DNA of 64,000 nucleotides, from the NCBI GenBank assembly GCA_036507955.1, contig DATCIH010000087.1, positions 1 through 64,000 of the forward strand, read 5' to 3'. The notes under the pieces were generated by a model. That model saw nothing but the letters and a program-made list of their open reading frames with translations. It had not been told where the DNA came from and searched no databases. This DNA is from DATCIH01 sp036507955. Its GTDB lineage: Bacteria > Bacillota > Clostridia > Clostridiales > Clostridiaceae. The translations under genes and the position numbers were made by a program. This document shows positions 16,790 to 25,393 of the stretch, in pieces (the first letter of the stretch is position 1; the number at the start of each line of letters is the position of its first letter).

Positions 16790-16820
16790 ATAAACACCTC
16801 ATAAGATAATTTATCAATTT

Positions 16821-18053
16821 TTATATATTTAGGGCCCTATCAATTTCATTATATACCCATTTTAATGGAACATTATGATTATCTGAAGCCTTTTTACAAT
16901 CTTCATATTCTGCCTTAAATTTAACTATTTTCCCTTTATTCATGGCAAGTTTTACAGCTATAGGACCATAAACTGTATCAATTATTTTAACTTCTCTTTT
17001 TAGCATAGTTTTTTCTACATTATATTTTCTTACTCCTAGGGTGGTTGATTCAAATAACAAAAGTTCTTCAACCTTTGACGCTAATTCCTTAGAAGTTAGA
17101 ACAGACAGTTTAATAGCTGGTCTAGTTTTCTTCATAATTATCGGCGAAAGATATGCATCCATAACACCTAATTTAAATAGCCTTTCTAAAATAGGTTCGT
17201 AAAGCTCTGGGCTCATATCATCGATATTACATTCAATAATTATTCCCTCTTCAGATAAAAAGTCTCCCTCATTACTATTTTTTTCTTCTCCAAGAAATAC
17301 TCTTAATACATTTGGAATCTCTCCATCCTTAAAACCAATTCCGTAAGCAGCCTTTTCAATTATGAATTCTTTGTTGTCTGTGAATTTATCTACATATGCC
17401 TTTAAAATAACTGCTCCAGTAGGAGTTGTTGCCTCAAAGGGAACTGAGATTGATTTTATTGGAACTCCCTTTAATATTTCTGTAGTTGCAGGAGCAGGTA
17501 CTGGAAATATACCATGGGCACATTTTACCATTCCTCTTCCTACCTCCACTGAGGAGGATAATATTTTATCAACGTTCAGATAGTCAAGGCATATTGCGGC
17601 TCCTACAATATCAACTATTGAGTCAACTGCTCCAACCTCATGAAAATGAACCTCATGCTTATCCTTTCCATGAATTTTCCCTTCTGCCTCTGCTACCATA
17701 TCAAACATCTTAATACTTCTATTTTTAACTTTTTGATTTAACGCGCTAGCTTCAATTAGCTCTGTTATGTCAATTAAGCCTCTATTATGGTGATGTTCAT
17801 GTTCATGACTATGTTCATGTTCATGTTGTTGGGTATGTTCTTGGTGTTCTGCCTCTTCCTCTAATAAAACCTTAACATAGGTACCTTCTATACCCATCTT
17901 AACGGACTTTGAAACCTTAATTTCATATCCACTAACCTGAAGTTTCGCTAATTCATCAATTAGGTATTCCTTAGGAACCCCTAAATCTATTAAAGCTCCA
18001 AGGTTCATATCTCCACTTATTCCTGAAAAACAATCATAATATAATATTTTCAT
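16821..18053 (-). CDS. larC: Nickel-pincer cofactor nickel insertase LarC
   Basis: This 410-residue protein is LarC, which inserts nickel into the pyridinium bis-thiocarboxylate nucleotide in a CTP-dependent step. The N-terminus MKILYYDCFSGISGDMNLGALIDLG is the family signature. A His/Glu-rich segment at about residues 72-94 (alternating HEH) probably binds or stores nickel. The C-terminal LarC2 part (IECNIDDMSPELYEPILERLF) follows in the same frame; in Lactobacillus plantarum larC1 and larC2 are joined by programmed frameshifting, which is not needed here. The start codon overlaps the stop of the EamA gene by four bases (ATGA), so the two are translationally coupled. Confidence 0.95.
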   Translation of the reverse strand: MKILYYDCFSGISGDMNLGALIDLGVPKEYLIDELAKLQVSGYEIKVSKSVKMGIEGTYVKVLLEEEAEHQEHTQQHEHEHSHEHEHHHNRGLIDITELIEASALNQKVKNRSIKMFDMVAEAEGKIHGKDKHEVHFHEVGAVDSIVDIVGAAICLDYLNVDKILSSSVEVGRGMVKCAHGIFPVPAPATTEILKGVPIKSISVPFEATTPTGAVILKAYVDKFTDNKEFIIEKAAYGIGFKDGEIPNVLRVFLGEEKNSNEGDFLSEEGIIIECNIDDMSPELYEPILERLFKLGVMDAYLSPIIMKKTRPAIKLSVLTSKELASKVEELLLFESTTLGVRKYNVEKTMLKREVKIIDTVYGPIAVKLAMNKGKIVKFKAEYEDCKKASDNHNVPLKWVYNEIDRALNI

Positions 18054-18976
18054 ATTTTACGTCTCCTATATCGCCTATTAAAATAGGGCTTATTAAAATA
18101 ATTTCTAAATTGATATTTAATACTCTGCATAGATATATTAAAACTTATAACTATCATTCCCATAAAAATACACATGCAACCTATTAAGGTTCTCACAGAC
18201 ATAATATCCCCTACAAATATAGAAAACATAGCTGCAAATACAGGTTCTGCTAAATATATAACCGCTGCATGGGTGGGGTCAGTTCTAGGTTGCATCTTAT
18301 TTTGTACGAGCATAGCTATACATGTGCAAAAAACAGCTGTATATATTATAACAAAAGCTGTGAAGGGAGTTAAGCTAACCTCTAGATGTTCTAAAATTAT
18401 TCCAGGTATCAGGCTAATAAACCCAACAACAAATATTTCAAGGACTGTAAGTGTTATTATATCAACTTTTTTACAATACTTATCTACAAATAATATCTGA
18501 AAGGAAAAGCAAAGCGCTGAAAGCAAGGTTAGTAAATCTCCAAAATTAATGCTTAAGTTTCCCCTTAAAGACATAATGGCAAGACCTATAATTGCTAATA
18601 TTATGCCAAGTACTGTTCTTAAATTAGGAAATCTTTTTATTGTTACAGCAATAATTATTGGCACAAATACTAAATTTAAGCCTGTAATAAAGCCAGACTT
18701 GCTAGGTGTTGTATAAATCAAGCCCATAACTTGAAAGGCGCTCCCTATAAAAAGAGAAATACCTATAAGCAAAGCCCCTTCAATTGTAACCTTATTAATC
18801 TTTCTTATTTTTCTGTGAAATATTATAAGGAGTATAACCCCAGCTAAAATATTTCTAGCAGCTATAAATGAAAAGGTTCCTATACCTTTTAAAACCAAAC
18901 TCATTAAGGGAAAGCTTGTTCCCCAAAAAATAGTTATAAACAGTAGAGATAAATCTGCTTTTAGTTCATCCTTCAT
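18050..18976 (-). CDS. EamA/DMT-family transporter
   Basis: This 308-residue drug/metabolite transporter has ten predicted membrane helices arranged as two EamA repeats; FWGTSFPLMSLVLKGIGTFSFIAAR opens the first and TAVFCTCIAMLVQNKMQ ... AVIYLAEPVFAAMFS closes the second. The ATG at 18976 with GGAGAG 5 bases upstream was chosen over an upstream in-frame start at 19000. It overlaps larC by four bases and starts 13 bases after the stop that the ArsR-type regulator would have without its frameshift. Coupling with larBC suggests export or import of a metabolite tied to that pathway, but substrates of this family cannot be read from sequence. Confidence 0.88.
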   Translation of the reverse strand: MKDELKADLSLLFITIFWGTSFPLMSLVLKGIGTFSFIAARNILAGVILLIIFHRKIRKINKVTIEGALLIGISLFIGSAFQVMGLIYTTPSKSGFITGLNLVFVPIIIAVTIKRFPNLRTVLGIILAIIGLAIMSLRGNLSINFGDLLTLLSALCFSFQILFVDKYCKKVDIITLTVLEIFVVGFISLIPGIILEHLEVSLTPFTAFVIIYTAVFCTCIAMLVQNKMQPRTDPTHAAVIYLAEPVFAAMFSIFVGDIMSVRTLIGCMCIFMGMIVISFNISMQSIKYQFRNYFNKPYFNRRYRRRKI

Positions 18977-19057
18977 AATTACTCTCCAATTATTCCTCAT
19001 AGTAAATTCTAAATACTAAGTCATTATTATAATTTCCAAAGCCCTTACCGTATAAAG

Positions 19058-19894
19058 TTACCCCCCCCCTATATGCTCAGAGCTATCTAGAACTCCAATT
19101 TTGAAGGTCCAATATTTAGAATCCGATTTAATCTGAGATATATTAATATCTGAGATGAGCTGACTATCCATATAAGTACCTGTAGCTTCGATACTCAAGA
19201 TCTTTAATAAACCATACTGGTTAATATCTTTAAACCACCAATCAGGAGTGAATCTTCCCCTCTTATCTGCGTAATCGCCAGGACTAGTCCATTTGCCTAT
19301 ATATTTTTCAGAAAACCAAAAGGATATATCCGATGGATAGTTTTCATTTGCTCCTGGAGCCTCAGATGCTATTTCCATTGTAATTTCAACCTTTGTTATC
19401 CTTTGACAACTTAATATGTAGTTGGGAATCCTATATTCAACAAAGCCTTTAGCAAACCATAGAATTGCAGCATTAACCCTTTCAGTATCTGCAAAGTATC
19501 TGGGATCATCAAAATGTCCTATGAGTTTTACAGCGGTTGCAATACCACAGGTAGGATTTATTTCAAAATCTGTATAATGCCCTATTGGGATTGATATTTC
19601 TACAAACTTATTTTCTATAGCCCTATGAGGAAACTCTACTTCTAATCTATCTAAAATCAAAGTGCAAAGCTTTTGTATTCCCCCTGTGGATCTTTTCATT
19701 GTGGTTTTGATAATTCCCGCCTTCTCTAGCTTCTTTATATGCATGGTCATTATTGCACTACTTAAATCACAAGCATGAGCAAGTTCCTTAATATTCATTG
19801 GTTTTACAGATAAAAACCCAACTATCTTAAGCCTTACGATGCTATCTAAAGCTTCAAAAACAGGAAGCCACTTTTCTGAAGTGTCAATTTTCAT
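19058..19894 (-). CDS. ArsR-type regulator, C-terminus cut by a G9-tract frameshift
   Basis: The 278-residue reading frame has an ArsR-type winged helix at residues 10-75 (VFEALDSIVRLKIVGFLS ... LAHACDLSSAIMTMHIKKLEKAGII) and a beta-rich C-terminal domain seen in regulators beside arabinofuranosidase genes. It stops directly after a run of nine G (GGG GGG GGG TAA). Adding one G, or removing two, opens a frame continuing VTLYGKGFGNYNNDLVFRI and ending with YYEE and a TAA at 18992-18990, 13 bases before the EamA start. The tail looks like genuine protein and the spacing fits an operon, so the ancestral product was probably about 298-300 residues. Polymerase slippage, phase variation or a sequencing error in the G tract are all possible. 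It is divergent from the abfA remnant. Confidence 0.8.
   Translation of the reverse strand: MKIDTSEKWLPVFEALDSIVRLKIVGFLSVKPMNIKELAHACDLSSAIMTMHIKKLEKAGIIKTTMKRSTGGIQKLCTLILDRLEVEFPHRAIENKFVEISIPIGHYTDFEINPTCGIATAVKLIGHFDDPRYFADTERVNAAILWFAKGFVEYRIPNYILSCQRITKVEITMEIASEAPGANENYPSDISFWFSEKYIGKWTSPGDYADKRGRFTPDWWFKDINQYGLLKILSIEATGTYMDSQLISDINISQIKSDSKYWTFKIGVLDSSEHIGGG
19061..19069. repeat. Nine-base G/C homopolymer in a coding end
   Basis: CCCCCCCCC on the plus strand (G9 in the regulator gene) stands out strongly in this A/T-rich sequence. It lies exactly where the regulator's reading frame is lost, so it is a plausible slippage site. Confidence 0.85.
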
Positions 19895-20031
19895 TCTACA
19901 CCATCCTTATATATCAAAACCCATAAAAAGCTTAATTTATCATTATAATTATAGATTGGATTAAGAAATAAGTAAAGCCTAAGGAAGTATAAAGCTATTT
20001 TGTTTATACATAAACCAATTTTAAACTATTG

Positions 20032-20060
20032 TTGACTTTCATTTATTTGAATTATATAAT
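20032..20060 (+). promoter_or_regulatory. Strong sigma-A promoter before the abfA remnant
   Basis: TTGACT (20032-20037), a 17-base spacer and TATAAT (20055-20060) form a near-perfect vegetative promoter. It lies only 21 bases before the ATG of the truncated arabinofuranosidase frame. It is divergent from the ArsR-type regulator gene. Confidence 0.75.
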
Positions 20061-20081
20061 TACATTAATATAGTTGGTGGT

Positions 20082-20600
20082 ATGCTTATAACCTTATTAA
20101 AACATGCCGATAGAGTTAAAATAGCTTGCCTTGCACAGCTTGTCAATGTTATTGCACCAATAATGACCTCAAAGGAGGAGGGAATCTTTAAGCAAACAAT
20201 ATTTTATCCCCTACTTCATACTTCCCTTTATGGAAGAGGAACTGTTCTTAATTCCTTAGTAGATGGGCCAGTTTATGATAGTAAGGATTATACAGATGTA
20301 CCTTACTTAGATTCCACCTGTGTTCTTAGTGAAAATGAAGAGGAATTAACCATATTTGCAATTAACAAATCCGAAGAAGAAGAGCTTGTCATTGATTGCA
20401 GATTGGAGAATTTTAATGATTTCAGATTGTTAGAGCATATAGAGTTAAAGGACGCAGACAGATATGCTGTAAATTCCTTTAGGCAGCCTAATAAAGTAAC
20501 ACCAAAAACAATCAAAAATTCAACAGTTTTTGATGATACCTTAAAGATAAAGCTATCCAGTCTTTCCTGGAATGTAATAAGACTTTGTAAAATAAAATAA
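20082..20600 (+). pseudogene. C-terminal remnant of GH51 alpha-L-arabinofuranosidase
   Basis: The 172-codon frame is the C-terminal third of a GH51 arabinofuranosidase: MLITLLKHADRVKIACLAQ, LVNVIAPIMTSKEEG and QTIFYPLLHTSLYGRG are highly characteristic, followed by the C-terminal beta-sandwich. Intact enzymes are about 490-500 residues; the (beta/alpha)8 catalytic region with both catalytic glutamates is absent. Family similarity begins at VGGM just before the ATG, and upstream DNA is immediately the promoter, so an internal deletion appears to have fused the promoter region to codon about 330. The frame could be translated but could not be a glycosidase. Its divergent regulator is also damaged, which suggests loss of this arabinan-use locus. 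Confidence 0.85.
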
Positions 20601-20609
20601 TTATTAATT

Positions 20610-20637
20610 CAGTGACACACCTTTAGGTGTGTCACTG
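20610..20637. repeat. REP-like perfect palindrome
   Basis: Arms CAGTGACACACCT (20610-20622) and AGGTGTGTCACTG (20625-20637) are perfectly complementary around a two-base loop. The same 28 bases plus flanks recur exactly at 33178-33205. It lies between the convergent abfA remnant and manC and may serve as a bidirectional terminator. Confidence 0.85.
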
Positions 20638-20649
20638 TTCATATCAGAA

Positions 20650-21705
20650 TTATAGGAACGAAGAACCATTCTTTATTTTTTCAACTAGCTTTTTCATATC
20701 TTTTTCTTTTTCCTTATCCATAATAAGTAAAACGTCTCCTGCATCAATTATTATAAGCTTTTTCAAACCAAAGCCAACTATAATTTTATCTGAGGACATA
20801 ACCGTGCAGCTATTACATTCCTCAAGAAAAGCCTTCCCTTTAATCTCGTTATTATCAACCAAATTAAAATATTTACTAAGTGAATTAAAGCTCCCTATAT
20901 CATTCCAATCAAATCTTGCTTTTATTACATATGCTAACTTAGTCTTTTGCATAACTCCATAATCTATAGATATACCTTCAATTTTATTATATTCCTCATC
21001 TATTACTCTTTGCTCATCTTCAGTATTGAGACTGTCGTATATTTTCATTAAACTATCATAAAGCTTCGGGATATGCTTATTTATTTCCGCCAGTAAAACA
21101 TCTGCTCGCAATATGAAAATTCCGCTGTTCCATAAGTACCTTTTGCTTCTTATAAATTCCTTTGCTGTATCTTCCTTTGGCTTTTCAGTAAATCTTTCAA
21201 CCTTAAATAAGCTGTTCTCTTTAACAACTTCTTCCCCCAATTTTATGTACCCATAGCCTGTCTCAGGAGAAGCTGGTTCTATTCCAAAAGTGACTATTAC
21301 TTTATTTTCTTCTGCATAGTTTGCCCCAATTTCGATTTGCTTTCTAAGGCTTTCTACATCCTTAATATATAAATCTGATGGAAGAGAAATCATCAAAGCA
21401 TCTAAATCTTTCTTTAAAAGCTTTACCGCAGAAAGTCCTAAGCAGGTTGCTGTTTCCTTATTTAAAGGTTCTGTAAATATATTTTCTTTACTTAAATCTG
21501 GAAGCTCTCCATATATTTGCTCTATATATTTTTTATTAGTTATAACATATATATTTTCACCAATTAACGGTTTAATTCTTTCTACTGTCATCCTTAAAAA
21601 GCTTTTATTTTCTATAAGCTTCAAAAATTGTTTTGGTCGTTCTTCTCTAGATAAAGGGAATAATCTTTCTCCTTTACCTCCAGCCATAATAAGTGCGTAA
21701 AACAA
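20650..21705 (-). CDS. manC: Mannose-1-phosphate guanylyltransferase
   Basis: This 351-residue nucleotidyltransferase makes GDP-mannose from mannose 1-phosphate and GTP. The N-terminal signature is MAGGKGERLFPLSREERPKQF, and ETGYGYIKLG, RFTEKPKEDTA and WNSGIFI follow in the usual order. It has only the transferase domain, without the phosphomannose isomerase fusion of long ManC/AlgA proteins. The start is TTG at 21705 (giving MFYALIMAGG, the usual family start) with GGAGG 7 bases upstream; an ATG at 21729 adds eight residues and includes that site. It is downstream of the GAP1-like gene in the same direction. GDP-mannose probably feeds surface glycan synthesis. Confidence 0.93.
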   Translation of the reverse strand: MFYALIMAGGKGERLFPLSREERPKQFLKLIENKSFLRMTVERIKPLIGENIYVITNKKYIEQIYGELPDLSKENIFTEPLNKETATCLGLSAVKLLKKDLDALMISLPSDLYIKDVESLRKQIEIGANYAEENKVIVTFGIEPASPETGYGYIKLGEEVVKENSLFKVERFTEKPKEDTAKEFIRSKRYLWNSGIFILRADVLLAEINKHIPKLYDSLMKIYDSLNTEDEQRVIDEEYNKIEGISIDYGVMQKTKLAYVIKARFDWNDIGSFNSLSKYFNLVDNNEIKGKAFLEECNSCTVMSSDKIIVGFGLKKLIIIDAGDVLLIMDKEKEKDMKKLVEKIKNGSSFL

Positions 21706-21767
21706 AAAAACACCTCCATATATTCCCATTGATATTATATGCAGAAGGTGTAATTTTGTGTTCTACC

Positions 21768-23498
21768 TTAATAATTAATGCCAATGTCCTTATGCTTCTT
21801 AAAGGTCTTAATAAAAAATCTCTTTAAGCTTCCATAAGCTTGTACTTTTACTTCACAAAGCAATTCAACCAAGGCAGTATTTTTTATATTCTTTAATTCT
21901 TTTCTTATACTTTTATCCTTATAAATGTTCTTTTTCTCCACAAGGAAACTTTTTACTGTCTGACATAGATCTTTATAGATATTTTCTCCCTTAACTATCT
22001 TAAAGTCATTCCACATCCAAATCACATATTTTACTACAAAATAATCTCCTTTATTCTTGGCTATGTAGCTTAATATTTCTTTGAAATCATAACAAATTAA
22101 TCCATTATCATAGCTACCCTTAATAAAGCCTGCTGTAATTTTATGATAATTGCTTTCTGTAATATATTCCTTAAAACATTCTCCAGTAAGCAAATTAATC
22201 TTTTTTAAAGTTTCCTTACCTTCAAGGGCTATGCTCTTACTTAAATCATATAGTTCAGTAAAGTTTTTAATCTCTATTAACTTTTGAATAGTATCGATTA
22301 TTATATAGTTTTCTTCGCCTTCATTTTCATCTCTTAAATGTATCCTTAATATATCCTTTCTTGTAAGCTTAAATAAATCTATGGTTCCATATATATATTT
22401 AAATAAATTAAAATTTACAAGATCGCAAAAATAACTGTATTTACCCCTCAATTCAGAAATCGAATATTCGCTGCTATAATAATTAAGTAAATTATAAATC
22501 AAATCTACAGTGTAATATTTATCTGTATCCTTTCTTACCATTTGATTTATTTCTTCTACCATCTCAGAAATATAGCTATTTTCAGTTATTCTATTAGATA
22601 CGGTGGCTATAAAGCTATAATCATTTATCTTTCGGAGAAGCTTATTGTAATCTTCTAGACTATACGAATTTTTTATTATAATATCTCCAAGCTTAAAGCA
22701 CTTATCCAGATTTTCATAGCTTTCAAGATTACCATATACATAGCGAATAAAGATATTATCCTCTTGAAACGTATAATTAGTTGTTAACCCTTTCTCATCT
22801 AAAATAAAATAGAAATTGTCCTTTTCCATTGATTTCTTTTTAAAGCTGCCCTTTTCCATGAAAACTATAGAGGTTTTGGGAAGGTACTTTATTTCTTTTA
22901 AGAAAAATACAAAGGATAACTTTCTTCTTAAAGCATAAGGTAGGGAAAGATAAATGAATTTAAGAAGACTCTTTCCTTGCTTTAATGCCTCTTCCTTATC
23001 CGAATTCAATTCAATAATTATTCTTTTACCTAGCTTTATTGTATCAAACACTGCATTTAATAACTTATCAAAGTCCTCCTCAGTCAAGTTAAGTTCTTTA
23101 AAAAGTTCGTAATGATTATCATAAATATCTTCTTTTTCATTGAAAATCACATCTATCAAACTAGGAAGACCTAAATTAAAGGAGTCTTCTTCCTCAGGAC
23201 TAAAAATTGGGCATATAAGTCTTTCTGGATGATCTATGAGCTTATTCATATTACTTAAATCAAAGCTATAGGTATGCATATAAAAGGAGTCTTTTTCATT
23301 TTCTGATACCGAGCCTAAAAAGTATAAATTCTTACAGTTTATAAAATATGAAACCTGGGATTTCACTTGACCACTAATATCCTTTGGTAAATTACTATCC
23401 TTGAGACTTTTTTCAAAAGTCTCTAAAGGAAAACCATTACTTTTATTTATAAGAGTATGTTTACCCTTGATTTCTTTATAATAAAGTTGTTCAACCAT
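21768..23498 (-). CDS. Uncharacterised protein resembling GTPase-associated GAP1 proteins
   Basis: This 576-residue cytosolic protein is rich in Lys, Glu, Tyr and Phe, without signal peptide or membrane helices. The N-terminus EQLYYKEIKGKHTLINKS, the later FYMHTYSFDL and FIYLSLPYALRRKLSFVFFL resemble the N-terminal and middle modules of GTPase-associated protein 1 (GAP1), found beside GTPases in predicted conflict systems. This is a by-eye match and could be remote. The remaining 350 residues are helical with no motif I recognise. No GTPase or effector gene is adjacent; neighbours are a methyltransferase upstream (36-base gap) and manC downstream, apparently one transcript from rnz. Confidence 0.45.
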   Translation of the reverse strand: MVEQLYYKEIKGKHTLINKSNGFPLETFEKSLKDSNLPKDISGQVKSQVSYFINCKNLYFLGSVSENEKDSFYMHTYSFDLSNMNKLIDHPERLICPIFSPEEEDSFNLGLPSLIDVIFNEKEDIYDNHYELFKELNLTEEDFDKLLNAVFDTIKLGKRIIIELNSDKEEALKQGKSLLKFIYLSLPYALRRKLSFVFFLKEIKYLPKTSIVFMEKGSFKKKSMEKDNFYFILDEKGLTTNYTFQEDNIFIRYVYGNLESYENLDKCFKLGDIIIKNSYSLEDYNKLLRKINDYSFIATVSNRITENSYISEMVEEINQMVRKDTDKYYTVDLIYNLLNYYSSEYSISELRGKYSYFCDLVNFNLFKYIYGTIDLFKLTRKDILRIHLRDENEGEENYIIIDTIQKLIEIKNFTELYDLSKSIALEGKETLKKINLLTGECFKEYITESNYHKITAGFIKGSYDNGLICYDFKEILSYIAKNKGDYFVVKYVIWMWNDFKIVKGENIYKDLCQTVKSFLVEKKNIYKDKSIRKELKNIKNTALVELLCEVKVQAYGSLKRFFIKTFKKHKDIGINY

Positions 23499-23534
23499 TT
23501 TAATACCACCTTAGAAGAAAATGTTATATTTTAC

Positions 23535-24266
23535 TTATTTTGTTCCTTCAATAACCAAATAAGTTGAAGGTTCAATAAAGCTTTCTAAATTAAAATCTCC
23601 ATATAACTTTATATCTTTAAAGCCTACCTTTAAATATAATTCCAGAAGCTCCTGCCTTTTTAACGGCACTAAAGGTATTTTATTATAATAATGTCTTATG
23701 ACCTCTTTTTCCTTTATCGCTAGGTCCGTTTCAAATTCCATTATGTTGTCTTCTTTTTTATATTTGTATTCTCTTTGAAATTTCACCTTTTTTTCTTCGT
23801 TCTCCAGCTGGGGGAGTTTTTTATAACCCTTTTCAATAATAGAATCAAAGTTAATAATTTGTACTATAAAAGTTCCATCTTTTATTAGAAGGTTATAAAC
23901 ATCCTCAAATAGTCTTTCAATAAGAGAAATATTTTCCAAATGAACAATAGAATTGCCTATGCAATATACGAGACCATAGCTTTCTTTTTCAAATAATTCT
24001 TTTATTTTTGTCATGTCCCCTTGATAAAATTCAACATTTTTTAATGATAAGCCTTCCTTTGCTAGTTTTATCATATTATTATCAAGATCTATACCATCTA
24101 CATGCATTGAGGTTAATGCTACTTTTTTAGCATAACTACCAGTACCACAGGCAATATCAAGAACCTTATAATCAACTTTTGATCTGCTTTCTAAAAAGTC
24201 CGAGGTTACTTCATCCTCAGGAAATAGTACATCATAAACCTTACTTAATTCATCGTAAAAACTCAT
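23535..24266 (-). CDS. Class I SAM-dependent methyltransferase
   Basis: This 243-residue protein has the Rossmann methyltransferase fold: motif I VLDIACGTGSYAKKV (residues about 35-49), an acidic ribose-binding residue in VDGIDLDNNMI, and motif II/III VYCIGNSIVHLEN. The first residues MSFYDELSKVYDVLFP are common in small-molecule or UbiE-like methyltransferases. GGAGGG precedes the ATG. It begins 13 bases after rnz and is followed by the GAP1-like gene. The substrate cannot be predicted. Confidence 0.88.
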   Translation of the reverse strand: MSFYDELSKVYDVLFPEDEVTSDFLESRSKVDYKVLDIACGTGSYAKKVALTSMHVDGIDLDNNMIKLAKEGLSLKNVEFYQGDMTKIKELFEKESYGLVYCIGNSIVHLENISLIERLFEDVYNLLIKDGTFIVQIINFDSIIEKGYKKLPQLENEEKKVKFQREYKYKKEDNIMEFETDLAIKEKEVIRHYYNKIPLVPLKRQELLELYLKVGFKDIKLYGDFNLESFIEPSTYLVIEGTK

Positions 24267-24279
24267 AATAAGCCCTCCT

Positions 24280-25185
24280 TTAAAAATTAAGTTCCTTGCT
24301 CATACCATCAATACCTACCTTTGTATTGGCAAATATATCCTTGGCGTTATTTATATATATATCCGGTTTTTTTAATGCAGTACTAAAATGAGTAAGCCAT
24401 AATTCTTTAACATTGGCTTTGTCACTAAGCTCCGCTGCTTCTCTAAAGAGCATATGCTTGTTTTCAATGGCTTTATTTAAATCCTCATTATCTCCATAGG
24501 TTGCTTCACAAATAAACAGATCCGATAACTTAGCAAAATCAACAATATCGGGAATAGCTCTTGTATCAGTACAATAGGTTATCTTAATACCCTTTCTTTT
24601 GTCGCCAAGCACCATATCTGGTATATATTTTATACCCTTTTCTAGAATCTCCAATCCATTTTGAAGTTGCTTCCAATTTTCAATAGGAATATTTAGTTTT
24701 TCTGCTTTATGGACTAAAAATTCTCTTTTTCTTGTTATCTTAAAGCTAAATCCAAGACAAGTTATACTATGGTCTAAAAATATAACTCCAATAGTTAAAT
24801 CCTTCATTTTATAAATATTCTCGCTTGGAACCTCAACTTCAATTACCTTTATTTTAAAGGGTAAGATAGGAACTATAATGAGAAGGCCCTCTAGTATTCT
24901 TGTTAATCCCATTGGTCCTATAATAGTTATAGGCTCTTCCCTTCCTGAATTTCCAATAGTTAATAGTATCCCTGGTATCCCACTGACATGGTCTGCATGA
25001 AAATGAGTTATACATATAACTTCTATATTTTTATAACCTCTATGAAATTTTTTTATAGCAACCTGGGTTCCTTCTCCACAATCAACTAATATGCCATAGC
25101 CTTCGTAATTTATAGAAAGAGAAGCAAGATATCTGTCAGGTAAAGGTAACGTTCCTCCTGTACCTAATAAGGATATATTGACCAT
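24280..25185 (-). CDS. rnz: Ribonuclease Z (tRNA 3' endonuclease)
   Basis: This 301-residue metallo-beta-lactamase-fold nuclease removes 3' trailers of tRNA precursors. The zinc motif HFHADHVSG is near residue 60, with LDHSITCLGF, YCTDTR and THFSTALKKP as later metal/phosphate motifs, all family-typical. The N-terminus MVNISLLGTGGTLPLPDRYLAS is also RNase Z-like. It is divergent from cca, the gene whose product adds CCA to the ends RNase Z produces, a sensible functional pairing. Some MBL paralogues with other roles share this architecture, but length and motif order favour RNase Z. Confidence 0.9.
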   Translation of the reverse strand: MVNISLLGTGGTLPLPDRYLASLSINYEGYGILVDCGEGTQVAIKKFHRGYKNIEVICITHFHADHVSGIPGILLTIGNSGREEPITIIGPMGLTRILEGLLIIVPILPFKIKVIEVEVPSENIYKMKDLTIGVIFLDHSITCLGFSFKITRKREFLVHKAEKLNIPIENWKQLQNGLEILEKGIKYIPDMVLGDKRKGIKITYCTDTRAIPDIVDFAKLSDLFICEATYGDNEDLNKAIENKHMLFREAAELSDKANVKELWLTHFSTALKKPDIYINNAKDIFANTKVGIDGMSKELNF

Positions 25186-25334
25186 AGTCTCAGCTCCTAT
25201 ATTTTTATAATTTATAGCTATATAATAACATGTATGAATATATATTACCCACTTTTATTAGAAATCCTTCGCATAAATGCTTTCAAATGTGAACTATGTT
25301 ATAATTTTTAGTAACTAGTACAAAATATAAGAGG

Positions 25335-25359
25335 CATAACAATCTAAATGATTGTTATG
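25335..25359. repeat. 10-bp perfect inverted repeat, copy 1
   Basis: CATAACAATC (25335-25344) and GATTGTTATG (25350-25359) are perfectly complementary with a five-base loop. A sister element with two compensated changes lies at 41315-41339. Here it sits in the probable 5' leader of cca, 35 bases before the ATG. Confidence 0.8.
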
Positions 25360-25393
25360 GATAAATGCCACAAAAAGGAGGTATAGGATTATT

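Noticed and set aside
17760..17860. Dense short tandem pattern (CATGTT/CATGAC units) that looks like a microsatellite or CRISPR fragment
   Set aside because: It is the coding DNA of the His/Glu-rich segment of LarC in frame; units are irregular and spacerless.
16821..18053. Programmed frameshift in larC as in Lactobacillus
   Set aside because: LarC1 and LarC2 parts are in one continuous frame here.
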